Below are positions 1-8,170 of a stretch of 64,000 nt of DNA, in pieces (position 1 is the stretch's first letter; the number at the start of each line of letters is the position of its first letter). A program made the position numbers and the translations under genes. The stretch comes from an uncultured bacterium (GTDB lineage: Bacteria > Desulfobacterota > GWC2-55-46): assembly GCA_905339405.1 (NCBI GenBank), contig CAJPGC010000014.1:1-64000 (forward strand), read 5' to 3'. The notes beneath the pieces are model-generated. The model had not been told where the DNA came from. It saw only the letters and a list, made by a program, of their open reading frames with translations, and did not search any database.

Positions 1-1006
<1,006 letters not shown>

Positions 1007-1082
1007 TATACTTGTACGCCTTGGTTATTGATTCTTTGCGTTTTGTTCGTTACCCTATTTGATTGGAAAGCTCGAATGACGC

Positions 1083-1202
1083 TTTCCCGTGGCCATACCG
1101 AGGAGGTCACACCCGTTCCCATCCCGAACACGGTAGTTAAGCTCCTCAGGGCCGATGGTACTACGTGGGTGACTGCGTGGGAGAGTAGGACGCCGCGGGA
1201 TT
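1083..1202 (+). rRNA. rrf: 5S ribosomal RNA
   Basis: About 118 nt, starting 78 nt after 23S. The terminal helix pairs TCCCGTGGC near 1085 with GCCGCGGGA at 1192-1200. The conserved ACCCGTTCCCATCCCGAACACGG loop B/C segment and GAGAGTAGGACGCCG near the 3' end are present. It follows 23S without a tRNA, as in most bacterial rrn operons. Confidence 0.95.
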
Positions 1203-1210
1203 TAAAATAA

Positions 1211-1246
1211 AAGCCCCCAACACGAAAGTGTCGGGGGCTTTTTTTT
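1211..1246 (+). terminator. Rho-independent terminator of the rRNA operon
   Basis: AAGCCCCC-A-ACAC / GAAA / GTGT-C-GGGGGCTT stem with one internal mismatch, followed by an eight-T run, directly after the 5S gene. Confidence 0.9.
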
Positions 1247-1262
1247 GCCTTGAAACGAAACT

Positions 1263-1300
1263 AAAAAAGCCCCGTCCTATTTTGAGGGCGGGGCTTTTTT
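1263..1300. terminator. Bidirectional terminator between 5S and a small minus-strand gene
   Basis: AAAAAAGCCCCGTCCT ... GAGGGCGGGGCTTTTTT hairpin with A-run and T-run on the two sides. It backs up the rRNA terminator on the + strand and lies 10 nt past the stop of the 1311-1565 minus-strand gene. Confidence 0.85.
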
Positions 1301-1310
1301 CCTTCTGAGG

Positions 1311-1565
1311 TCAGTGCATCGACTTTATCTGGTCGGGCGTAAACTGGTGCAACTCAACGACCTTTGCCTTGTCCCTCGTGAAATCGGGCACCAGGTTCCT
1401 GGCCTCGTTGACGTCCCTGGCATCCACAATGGCGTAGCCGGTGTGGTCGCCCTGGCCGCAGCCCCAGTAAAACTGTCCAAGGGCCTTCTGGCCTTTCGCG
1501 GAGATCTCGTCAAGTTCCCTCAGACATTCCTGTTTGGTGTGGGGGGATTCGATCAGGTACTTCAT
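1311..1565 (-). CDS. Small conserved protein, possible ferredoxin-like (ABM/YciI-type) fold
   Basis: 84 residues beginning MKYLIESPHTKQECLRELDE. The ORF track starts nine bases earlier at a GTG, but that GTG lies inside the Shine-Dalgarno sequence AAGGAGG; the ATG at 1565 sits eight bases after it and is chosen here. The pattern of a short beta strand, a helix with ECLRELDE, a Gly/Cys turn (YWGCGQGDHTGYAI) and a VVELHQFTPDQIKSMH tail resembles small dimeric alpha-beta barrel proteins. No catalytic residues are recognisable. The gene stands alone and ends at a strong terminator. The function is unknown and the fold is a guess. Confidence 0.75.
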   Translation of the reverse strand: MKYLIESPHTKQECLRELDEISAKGQKALGQFYWGCGQGDHTGYAIVDARDVNEARNLVPDFTRDKAKVVELHQFTPDQIKSMH

Positions 1566-1738
1566 ACTGTTCACCTCCTTGAGACGAACAATGTTCCGTT
1601 GGGCAACATACTCCTCAAGCCCATCGGAAATCTAATCTGGAAAAACTTCTCTTTAACTTCCATAAATGATTTTTCCCCCGAAAATCGTAAAAGTCAATTC
1701 AGCAAAAAAAGGAAATTCCCGCCTTGTGACTTGCGGCG

Positions 1739-1768
1739 TTGACTTTGCCCACCGTGTAAAGCTAAAAT
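1739..1768 (+). promoter_or_regulatory. Sigma70-like promoter placing the transcript start at the start codon
   Basis: TTGACT (1739-1744), an 18-nt spacer and TAAAAT (1763-1768). The expected start of transcription falls within a few bases of the ATG at 1776, and no Shine-Dalgarno sequence precedes that ATG, so the message may be leaderless. Confidence 0.5.
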
Positions 1769-1775
1769 CCCACGC

Positions 1776-3410
1776 ATGAGAAACCCTTCCAAAGGCACAT
1801 ATTTAGCGCATTTCATAGTCCTCGCGGCAGTCACAGCCGCAGTCCTCCTGCCATTTATCGATAAGGCTTTCCACATGGATGATACACTGTTCCTGTGGAC
1901 CGCGCGCCAGATACTCGAGCGCCCCTGGGATTTCTACGGCTTCCAGGGCAACTGGGACGGCGCTCTCGCGGCTGCCCCGGCGATAATCAAAAACCCGCCG
2001 GTTGCGGCCTATTACCTGGCCCTGGCGGGCTGGTTCGCCGGTTTCAGCGAAAAGGCCTTGCACCTTGCGTTCATCTTCCCGGCGTTTCTCGCCGTCTGGG
2101 GTTCATACGCGCTGGCAAGGCGCATCTGCTTGATGCCGCTACTGGCGGCGCTTCTGGCCCTTGCCACGCCTGCCTTCCTCGTCTCTTCCACGACGCTCAT
2201 GTGCGACGTCGTCATGCTCGCCTTCTGGGTCTGGGCCGTTTTTTTCTGGGTAAAAGGCGTCGAGGACCAGAGCCGCTTTTCCCTGCTTTTCTCAGGCATC
2301 TTGATAGCTCTTGCCAGCCTGACGAAGTACTTCGGGGTAAGCCTTATCCCACTTCTGGCCGTGTACTCCATCCTTAACGGCGGGAAGGGCATAAAAGCGC
2401 TGCCTTTCCTCCTTATCCCGGTCGGCGCGCTCGGCGGCTATCACTTCTACACGCAAATCCTGTACGGCAAGAGTCTTCTGCTTGACGCGTCAGGCTACTC
2501 GGCAGAGATTGCCGGAGGCTCGCAGAGGCTTGACAGGGCTATCGTGTCAGTCATTTTCGCGGGCGGCTGCGTCATAACAGCGCTCTTTTTTATGCCGTCG
2601 GCCCTTGGGATAATGGCCATAATACCAGGGCTTGCGCTGATAGCGGCGGCTGCAGTCTACTTCGTCTCACGCGACTTGTTAGGTGTGGTAGAGCTGTGGA
2701 CGGGCTCTTATGGCTGGGGCTACGTGGCCCAGCTCGCGGTATATGGCGCGGCGGGCATCGGCATACTCGTACTTGCGCTGGTTGATTTCATAAAAAGGCG
2801 GGACTCCTATTCGGTCCTCCTGGGCCTTTGGGTCTTCGGCACGCTCGCGTTCACGATTTTTTTCAACTGGACAGTGAACGGCAGGTCGATTCTGCCCATG
2901 GCCCCGGCGGTTGCCATCCTGCTGGCCAGGGCCGCTGAAGAGACGAGGCCGGGGAAGCTCCGTCTATGGGTACCTGTCGCGCTGGCGCTGGCGGTCTCCC
3001 TCCTGGTCACATGGGCAGACTACAGGCTCGCGAACAGTTCGAGGGACGCCGCCCGTGCGATTACGGCTAAATACTCGAGCGGCCCGGGCAGGCTCTGGTT
3101 CCAGGGGCATTGGGGCTTCCAGTATTACCTTGAGGAGCGGGGCGCGAAAGCTCTCGAATGGAAAGACCTGCGCATTGCTCCGGAAGATACGATAGCCTTC
3201 CCGTTCAACAACTCAGGCTTGAGGCTCATGCCTGCCGACAAGTTCGCCGTCGTCGAAGAGCTCAGGTACACGCCCTCGAACCTGCTTTCGACGATGACGC
3301 TCGGGCCGGGCGCGGGTTTTTACGCGAGCGAATGGGGGCCGCTGCCGTTCATGCTCTTCCCGCAGAATGATGAAAAATACCAGGTCCTCTTCCCGAGGTT
3401 CGCGGAATAA
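1776..3410 (+). CDS. GT39-like (PMT/ArnT superfamily) membrane glycosyltransferase
   Basis: 544 residues with many hydrophobic segments. The N-terminal helix is followed by a loop with an acidic pair (FHMDDTLFLW), the position where GT-C glycosyltransferases of the dolichyl-phosphate-mannose mannosyltransferase family carry catalytic acidic residues. A further motif, KNPPVAAYYLAL, is typical of the PMT_2 domain. About 12 membrane spans can be drawn, then a C-terminal soluble part. By family it would transfer a sugar from a polyprenyl-phosphate donor on the periplasmic face; donor and acceptor are unknown. The ATG at 1776 lacks a Shine-Dalgarno sequence but sits just after a promoter-like sequence. 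It shares the DD loop with the glycosylation locus at 30952-36752. Confidence 0.85.
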   Translation: MRNPSKGTYLAHFIVLAAVTAAVLLPFIDKAFHMDDTLFLWTARQILERPWDFYGFQGNWDGALAAAPAIIKNPPVAAYYLALAGWFAGFSEKALHLAFIFPAFLAVWGSYALARRICLMPLLAALLALATPAFLVSSTTLMCDVVMLAFWVWAVFFWVKGVEDQSRFSLLFSGILIALASLTKYFGVSLIPLLAVYSILNGGKGIKALPFLLIPVGALGGYHFYTQILYGKSLLLDASGYSAEIAGGSQRLDRAIVSVIFAGGCVITALFFMPSALGIMAIIPGLALIAAAAVYFVSRDLLGVVELWTGSYGWGYVAQLAVYGAAGIGILVLALVDFIKRRDSYSVLLGLWVFGTLAFTIFFNWTVNGRSILPMAPAVAILLARAAEETRPGKLRLWVPVALALAVSLLVTWADYRLANSSRDAARAITAKYSSGPGRLWFQGHWGFQYYLEERGAKALEWKDLRIAPEDTIAFPFNNSGLRLMPADKFAVVEELRYTPSNLLSTMTLGPGAGFYASEWGPLPFMLFPQNDEKYQVLFPRFAE

Positions 3411-3412
3411 AA

Positions 3413-3445
3413 AAAGCCCTTCCTGAAAAGTAAGGGCTTTAGTTT
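3413..3445. terminator. Bidirectional terminator between convergent genes
   Basis: AAAGCCCTT / cctgaaaag / TAAGGGCTTT stem directly after the stop at 3410, with A-rich 5' and T-rich 3' flanks. It can serve both the glycosyltransferase and the minus-strand gene ending at 3470. Confidence 0.75.
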
Positions 3446-3469
3446 TGCTGGAGAGCAGGTTTCAGCCGG

Positions 3470-3910
3470 TCAGTCTATCTTGTAATGGAGGTAGCATTCG
3501 CCGACCGGGCCGGGCTTTTCGCTGCCGGTTAGCTCGACGCTTTTCTTGAGCCCCTTGCCCATGGCGGATTTCACGAGCTGGCTTATCGGGCAATAGCCCC
3601 TGCCGCCGCTGTTCCTCAAAATCTCGTTTCCCTGGCAGATGTCGCAGCCCTTCACGTATAGCGTCGCCCCGCCGTCCTTGAACGTCAGCTCTGATATGTC
3701 TGCGTATTTGAACGGCCCGGACATCCACTCCTCCAGGGCTTTCTTGAACTCTTCCGTCCCCGAAGGCAGCGCCGACAGCCTCTTTATCCACGCGTTGGCG
3801 AGAAGCGAGCCTATCTTCGCGTTCATCTTCTGGGCGTCTTCGCCCAAAGCGCTGAACACGGCCGCGTGGTAGGCGGCGAAGAACTCCTTTGAGAAATCAT
3901 GGTCGGACAT
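3470..3910 (-). CDS. Cysteine-containing small protein, V4R-like C-terminal half
   Basis: 146 residues. The N-terminal half is helical. The C-terminal half has VKGCDICQGNEIL ... YCPISQLVKSAMGKGL ... GECYLHYKID. The spacing of CxxC-G, Cys-Pro and a final [GD]xC[hydrophobic]xxxI element resembles 4-vinyl-reductase (V4R) small-molecule-binding domains, but the match is weak. A good Shine-Dalgarno sequence (GGAGGA) precedes the ATG. The cysteines may bind a metal or hydrophobic ligand. Single gene; no functional partner beside it. Conserved hypothetical is the safe name. Confidence 0.7.
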   Translation of the reverse strand: MSDHDFSKEFFAAYHAAVFSALGEDAQKMNAKIGSLLANAWIKRLSALPSGTEEFKKALEEWMSGPFKYADISELTFKDGGATLYVKGCDICQGNEILRNSGGRGYCPISQLVKSAMGKGLKKSVELTGSEKPGPVGECYLHYKID

Positions 3911-3994
3911 ACGGTTCCTCCGTATATTGTTAAATAGTTGCGCAATTTCTAAATTATCATTTCTTGTGCCCTCTTGTCAAGGACGGCGGTTGTC

Positions 3995-4022
3995 TGTCAT
4001 TCTGAGCGGAGCGAAGGATCTC
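3995..4022 (+). repeat. Dispersed intergenic repeat of TCATTCTGAGCGGAGCG type
   Basis: TGTCATTCTGAGCGGAGCGAAGGATCTCA resembles a short intergenic repeat seen in many proteobacterial and related genomes. Only one copy is seen in this window. It lies in the 404-nt gap 3911-4314, which otherwise holds the hairpin pair at 4104-4240 and no gene. Confidence 0.6.
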
Positions 4023-4103
4023 ATGTTTTGATAGAGTCTATTAAGGAGAAGGGCAAAGGCTGGGGCTGTGCCCGCCAGCTTGCTTTTAAAAACGGGCATT
4101 GAT

Positions 4104-4240
4104 AATCCCCCTCGGTCCCCCTTTAGAAAAGGGGGAGGAAAATAAAAAAATCTTGTGGGTCTAAAGGAAAGGGTAGTAATTCTTCTCTCCCTCAGGATGT
4201 TGTCCCCCTCTTTTCTAAAGAGGGGCAGGGGAGATTATTT
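4104..4240. repeat. Inverted pair of hairpin-forming repeats (MITE/REP-like)
   Basis: Two ~40-nt arms in opposite orientation, 4104-4143 and 4201-4240, separated by 57 nt. Arm 1 contains CCCCCTTTagaAAAGGGGG and arm 2 contains CCCCTCTTTtctAAAGAGGGG, so each folds alone, and the reverse complement of one aligns imperfectly with the other. The layout matches a bacterial interspersed mosaic or miniature element in the gap between 3910 and 4315. Confidence 0.7.
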
Positions 4241-4314
4241 TGAGAGGCGAAAATGCCCTTAATACAGATGGGCTCTGCCGCCATTTTGGGAATCGAAGTC
4301 AAAAGGGATAGCCA

Positions 4315-4665
4315 ATGCGTGTCTGGGACCTGGACCAAAAACTCCTCTGCGACCGCCATCTCCTCGGAGAGCACAACGAGATACATACGATTTGGAGCAT
4401 TATCACAAATAACCTCAAGGGCTTCTCAAACCATCCGGAGACAAACCGATGGAGAGGCAAGCTCAAGGCGCTTTATCTCCGCCATGAGGCAACAGCAAGG
4501 GAGATGGAGAGGCGGGGCTTCAAACACAAGAGCGCTCTCGATGAAAACCTTGTCACAGGCAAGGCCGTCCAGGACGAGTTCAAAGATTCGATAGAAGCGC
4601 AGGAGCGGCTCTTGTCGGATAAAGACCCTGACTGTGCGGAGCGGATAAGAAGAAAAGTTCCATGA
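4315..4665 (+). CDS. Pyrimidine-dimer DNA glycosylase / endonuclease V-related protein
   Basis: 116 residues, starting MRVWDLDQKLLCDRHLLGEHNEIHTIWSI, followed by KGFSNHPETNRWRGKLKALYLRHEATAREMERRGFKHKSALD. This order (LLxEHxEIhxIW, then H-P-E-x-x-R-W, then Y-x-R-HE) is characteristic of the short bacterial branch related to T4 endonuclease V (Pyr_excise family), which in T4 cleaves the glycosyl bond at UV dimers. The bacterial short form is less well studied, so the DNA-repair role is family-based inference. The acidic/His positions HLLGEH probably correspond to the T4 EndoV active-site region. A weak ribosome-binding site (aaaggga) precedes the ATG. Confidence 0.8.
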   Translation: MRVWDLDQKLLCDRHLLGEHNEIHTIWSIITNNLKGFSNHPETNRWRGKLKALYLRHEATAREMERRGFKHKSALDENLVTGKAVQDEFKDSIEAQERLLSDKDPDCAERIRRKVP

Positions 4666-4792
4666 AGAGATTTGTTACGCCCTTCCTTTTAATCCGTTCT
4701 TCTCCTCAAGTGGTTAAGACTCTCTCTGGTTTATCTTTCATTTCAGGATATTTCATGCTAAAAGGTGCTGAATAATCCTGAAAGGCACGACA

Positions 4793-5314
4793 ATGAGGAA
4801 GCTCATCCTGGTAGCCGTTTTAACTCTGTTCGCCCTTGCTGGAAGCGTGTCGGCGCAGGAGCTGGAACAGCAACAGAAACAAAGCGAGGTCCCGCTTCCT
4901 GCGGCATTTGAACCTCGGATCACATTCGGCATCGGCGTTGGTGTGCCTTTCGGCGGCATTGGTGGCAATGTCGAGGCAATGCTCAACAGGTATTTTTCCG
5001 TCTCTCTCGGCATGGGAATAGCGGCTGGCAACCTGGGCTGGGCAGGCGGCATAAAGGCTTACCCCATAGGCAGCGACCAGAAGGTCAGCCCCAGGTTGTC
5101 GGCATATTACGGCACGGTTGCTGTGCTGGATTTTGGAGATCACGAGGAGGTAGACGAGGGCGCGGCATACGGGGTTGGCCTTTCATGGCGAAACCATCCA
5201 AAGACCCGCGTCGAGTTTGACCTGCTTTACATAGATTATGACCCGCCAGCCGGCTTCGTAATGGAAGACGGCAGCGACATCAATTTAATGCTCGGCTACA
5301 GATGGGAGTATTGA
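4793..5314 (+). CDS. Small outer-membrane beta-barrel protein
   Basis: 173 residues. Residues 1-21 form a clear signal peptide (MRKLILVAVLTLFALAGSVSAQ, cleavage after VSA). The mature part has alternating short strands rich in Gly and aromatics (ITFGIGVGVPFGGIG; FSVSLGMGIAAG; LSAYYGTVAVLDF; GAAYGVGLSWRN; INLMLGYRWEY) and ends in an aromatic residue, as 8-stranded OmpA/OmpW-like barrels do. No specific family is recognisable. It stands alone, 39 nt before the convergent DUF1848 gene. Structural role or small-solute binding are both possible. Confidence 0.75.
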   Translation: MRKLILVAVLTLFALAGSVSAQELEQQQKQSEVPLPAAFEPRITFGIGVGVPFGGIGGNVEAMLNRYFSVSLGMGIAAGNLGWAGGIKAYPIGSDQKVSPRLSAYYGTVAVLDFGDHEEVDEGAAYGVGLSWRNHPKTRVEFDLLYIDYDPPAGFVMEDGSDINLMLGYRWEY

Positions 5315-5353
5315 TCGTAAACGGATTTTGTTGCTACGCTCAAGGGAGTAGAG

Positions 5354-6262
5354 TCAAAACAGCTCCCCCTCCTTCTTCTTCTCCCCTTCAAACCCGAGCC
5401 CCTTCCATTCAGGGTTGAAGCCTTTTAAGAATCTCTTCGCTTTCTCCTTGTCGCTGTTGGCATAGCAGTAGAGGCACCCGTGGGCGCAGGTGTCGTAAGC
5501 GCCAATGTCTATTGCTCGGGCGCAGCCGCAGCCTTCCCTCGTGGGCGCGCTTTTGGCCGACAAGTCCATGTCATTGAAAAGTGCGGCGAGCCTTCCGGCG
5601 TCTATGCATTTGGCCTTTTCGATTTCACCGTCCACAAGGTACTCGTTGCAGCAGGCGATGAGCTTCATGCCGTTTTTTTTCGCTATGGCCGAAAGCCGTC
5701 TTGCGTACTCTTTCTTTTTCTCGATTGTAAGCTCGATGAGCTTGTGGTCGGTATACTTCTCGAAGTTCCGCAGTACCTTCTTATAGGGTTCCATGAAGCT
5801 GAAATAACATTCCGTCGTCTGCCCCTTTAACATCCCTGCCAGCCGGGCGAAGCTCTCCTCATAGGCTTCAAAGGGCAGCCTGTCGGTCACTACGACCGGG
5901 TCGAACCGCCAGACGATATGGTTTGGAGAGTACCTTTTCGATAAGAATCTGAAGTCACGGACGGCGTCGGTCGCCTCGGGGGTGTGCTGTTCGAGGGTTT
6001 TAGGAACCCCGGTTATGGTGAAATGGAAAAAGAGGCCTCGCGCGTGCCTTTCCACCTCTTCTATCCTCCTGAGGAGAGGGCGGAAGTCCTTTGACCACAG
6101 GACAACCGAATGGACGGCCTCCGGCCTGAGGGATACCTCTGAGACCTTCCCTGAGTACGGGTTTTTGACGAGGACAGACCCTTCCTCAAGCCTTTTTATG
6201 AACCAATCGGTAAAAAAGGCGGGTATGTCTGTCCTGCGGCTCGCTGAGATGATCTGTTTCAT
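5354..6262 (-). CDS. DUF1848 family protein with CX3CX2C iron-sulfur motif
   Basis: 302 residues, starting MKQIISASRRTDIPAFFTDWF, the family signature. It contains VLWSKDFRPLL and a TIM-barrel-like middle (HIVWRFDPVVVTD). The C-terminal motif REGCGCARAIDIGAYDTCAHGCLYCYAN contains C-AHG-C-LY-C, the CX3CX2C arrangement that holds a 4Fe-4S cluster in radical SAM enzymes, but placed near the C-terminus instead of the usual N-terminal strand. The family has no established reaction known to me. No Shine-Dalgarno sequence is evident before the ATG; a 7-bp palindrome sits immediately upstream. The gene is monocistronic. Confidence 0.9.
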   Translation of the reverse strand: MKQIISASRRTDIPAFFTDWFIKRLEEGSVLVKNPYSGKVSEVSLRPEAVHSVVLWSKDFRPLLRRIEEVERHARGLFFHFTITGVPKTLEQHTPEATDAVRDFRFLSKRYSPNHIVWRFDPVVVTDRLPFEAYEESFARLAGMLKGQTTECYFSFMEPYKKVLRNFEKYTDHKLIELTIEKKKEYARRLSAIAKKNGMKLIACCNEYLVDGEIEKAKCIDAGRLAALFNDMDLSAKSAPTREGCGCARAIDIGAYDTCAHGCLYCYANSDKEKAKRFLKGFNPEWKGLGFEGEKKKEGELF

Positions 6263-6267
6263 GGGTG

Positions 6268-6286
6268 AAATACTATTTAAGTATTT
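6268..6286 (-). promoter_or_regulatory. Palindrome overlapping the DUF1848 gene start region
   Basis: AAATACT-attta-AGTATTT, a perfect 7-bp inverted repeat ending 6 nt before the ATG at 6262. A TAAAAT -10-like hexamer on the minus strand (6288-6283) overlaps its outer arm. It could be an operator or simply an AT-rich start region. Confidence 0.35.
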
Positions 6287-6374
6287 TACCAGAAGGCCCG
6301 AAAAGTTAGAAGGATATCGGCATTTCCGGTGTGACTTTGCTCACACGCCAAACGCTGTAAATCCCATATTTACC

Positions 6375-6403
6375 TTGACTTTTCAGGTGATAAGGGATAA
6401 ATT
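6375..6403 (+). promoter_or_regulatory. Sigma70-like promoter for the response-regulator gene
   Basis: TTGACT (6375-6380), 17-nt spacer, TAAATT (6398-6403), 38 nt upstream of the ATG at 6442. The Shine-Dalgarno AGGGGG lies between. Confidence 0.5.
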
Positions 6404-6441
6404 TCAGGTGGAAAAACCTTTTAACTGAAGGGGGCCTTGTA

Positions 6442-7929
6442 ATGGCAAAAAGGATTCTTCTGGCAGACGATTCAATAACCATCCAGAAGGTCATCTCGAT
6501 AACCTTCGCCTCTGAGGACTACGACCTTACGGTCGTGGGCGACGGAGAGGCGGCCATACAGAAGGCCAGGGAATTGAAACCCGACCTTGTCATGGCTGAC
6601 GTGGCAATGCCCGGCAAGACAGGGTACGAGGTCTGCTCTTTCGTCAAGAACGACCCCGGCCTCAAAGGGACCCCGGTCCTTCTTCTTGCCGGGACTTTCG
6701 AGCCGCTCAACAAGGACGAAGCCATAAAGGCCGGAGCCGACGACAGCATAGTAAAGCCATTTGAATCGCAGGAGCTCCTCGACAAGGTGCGCGAGCTCCT
6801 TTCCAGGGCGGCCGGGCCGGAGATGGCCTCGGCGTCCACCAGGGCCGCTTCCGCTCCCGCAGAAGTACAGGCCAGCGACATGTGGGAGGCCGGTGACTTC
6901 CTCACCCTTCCGGACGAATTCGAGGAGAAAAAAGACGACGGTGGCGCTGACCTTGATTTCCTTTCCTCAGGCGCGCTCTTCGAGGCCGACGACCACAAGG
7001 AACTGTCTCTTCCGCACGAGGCCCAGGATTTCACGGACCTCGTCATACAAGATGAGGAATTGAAGCCCATATCGGCGGAACCCGAAGGGCACAAGTTCGA
7101 GCCTCTTTCGACCGAGCACACCTTTGACGCCGGTTTCGACGGCTTCAAGGAAGAGCCCGAGCGGCCCGCCTTTGACTTGAGCGCGTTCGAGCTCAAGGAA
7201 GAGCCCAAAAAAACAGAAGCCTTCGAGGTCGAGTCTTTCGACCTCGAGCCTTTCAGGCCCGAAAAGAAAGATGAGCGCGTAATACAGCCGTGGGAGCTGC
7301 CGGTTGGTGAGGCAAAAATAGAGGAAAAAGAGTTCGCCGAGCCGGACCTCCTCGAGATACCCGAAGAGGTCGTTGACGCGACCCCGAACCCTTTCGCCAG
7401 AGGCGATGAGGCCAGGCAGGCGTTCGACAGGCCGTTCGAAGCTCCGAGGCCGATAAGGGAAGTGATGCAGCCCGAAGCCCCCAAGACCGCCCAGTTCTCC
7501 GAGGAAGAGGTCGCCAAAGCGCTGCAGAGGGCCGCTGACAAGGTCGAGGAGAGGCTAATAGAGGACCTGAACCTCAAGCTCGGCAAGGCCGAATCGAAGG
7601 TCGCCGAGGCGATAGAGCGGGCTGCTGCGCGTGTCGAGGAGAAGCTCAGGGCCGACCTCGGTCAGAAGCTCGAGAAGGTCGACTCGCAGGTGGCGAGGGC
7701 CATCGAGAACACGGTTGCCCGTCTCGAGGAGAGGCTCAAGAGCGAGCTCAGCATAAAGCTGGAGAAATCGCTGGCGATGCCAAAGGAACAGATCGAGGCG
7801 ATCGTGGCCAGGACCTCGAAGCAGGTCGTGGAGCACGTGGCATGGGAGGTGCTCCCGGAGCTTGCAGAGCGTCTCATAAAAACAGAGATAAACAAGGTAA
7901 AGGACGCCTTCATAAGGTCCCGCTCATAA
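6442..7929 (+). CDS. Response regulator with long acidic linker and C-terminal coiled coil
   Basis: 495 residues. Residues 1-120 are a complete receiver domain: acidic pocket D9/D10, phospho-acceptor D53 (VMADVAMPG), conserved Lys in IVKPFE. Residues ~125-345 are low-complexity, rich in Glu, Asp, Phe and Pro (repeated ...FDLSAFELKEEPK...-like pieces), probably disordered. Residues ~350-495 hold tandem amphipathic helices with related sequence (VEERLIEDLNLKLGKAESKVAEAIERAAARVEEKLRADLGQKLEK...). No DNA-binding or enzymatic output is seen, so it may act as a scaffold or localisation protein, as FrzS-type regulators do. It lies upstream of valS, an arrangement I recall from Geobacter-type genomes. 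No histidine kinase is in the window. Confidence 0.85.
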   Translation: MAKRILLADDSITIQKVISITFASEDYDLTVVGDGEAAIQKARELKPDLVMADVAMPGKTGYEVCSFVKNDPGLKGTPVLLLAGTFEPLNKDEAIKAGADDSIVKPFESQELLDKVRELLSRAAGPEMASASTRAASAPAEVQASDMWEAGDFLTLPDEFEEKKDDGGADLDFLSSGALFEADDHKELSLPHEAQDFTDLVIQDEELKPISAEPEGHKFEPLSTEHTFDAGFDGFKEEPERPAFDLSAFELKEEPKKTEAFEVESFDLEPFRPEKKDERVIQPWELPVGEAKIEEKEFAEPDLLEIPEEVVDATPNPFARGDEARQAFDRPFEAPRPIREVMQPEAPKTAQFSEEEVAKALQRAADKVEERLIEDLNLKLGKAESKVAEAIERAAARVEEKLRADLGQKLEKVDSQVARAIENTVARLEERLKSELSIKLEKSLAMPKEQIEAIVARTSKQVVEHVAWEVLPELAERLIKTEINKVKDAFIRSRS

Positions 7930-7947
7930 AGATAAAGGTCCGCTCAT

Positions 7948-7990
7948 AATTCTCTGCCTCTTCAAGGGGGCAGAGAATTTTTTTGTTTTT
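7948..7990 (+). terminator. Rho-independent terminator after the response regulator
   Basis: ATTCTCTGCC / tcttcaagg / GGCAGAGAAT stem followed by a T-rich run (TTTTTTTGTTTTTTTT). Confidence 0.85.
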
Positions 7991-8008
7991 TTTGGCTCAA
8001 AACCAACA

Positions 8009-8014
8009 TATAAT
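8009..8014 (+). promoter_or_regulatory. Possible -10 element of valS
   Basis: An exact TATAAT hexamer at 8009-8014. The matching -35 position is only a T-run, so strength is uncertain. It would give a leader of about 150 nt before the valS ATG. Confidence 0.4.
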
Positions 8015-8041
8015 CAAATGATTATCCGCTGAAAAATACCT

Positions 8042-8135
8042 GGCGTATGCCCGGACAGCCCGGTTCCCGGGCGGATAGTATTACTTTTACGCGTTACGCC
8101 TGCTACCCTGGACATTCAATCCAGGGTAGTCTTTT
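8042..8135 (+). promoter_or_regulatory. Structured leader with terminator-like hairpin upstream of valS
   Basis: GGCGTA (8042-8047) can pair with TACGCC (8095-8100) around a GCCCGG/CCGGGC inner stem. Immediately after comes a perfect 10-bp hairpin CTACCCTGGA/TCCAGGGTAG (8103-8129) with a TCTTTTT tail, 36 nt before valS. The layout suggests transcription attenuation of the valS-nadC-birA-coaX run. No T-box consensus (TGGnACCGCG-type) is present. Confidence 0.5.
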
Positions 8136-8170
8136 TACACCCAATAAAAAAACAGGTCTGGAAAGCCGAC

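Noticed and set aside
6519-7586. 355-residue Ser-rich minus-strand ORF opposite the response regulator
   Set aside because: Serine/proline-rich composition arises from reading the Glu/Lys-rich linker in antisense; no independent start signals.
8015-8170. T-box riboswitch before valS
   Set aside because: No conserved T-box sequence, specifier loop or valine codon pattern could be found in the leader.
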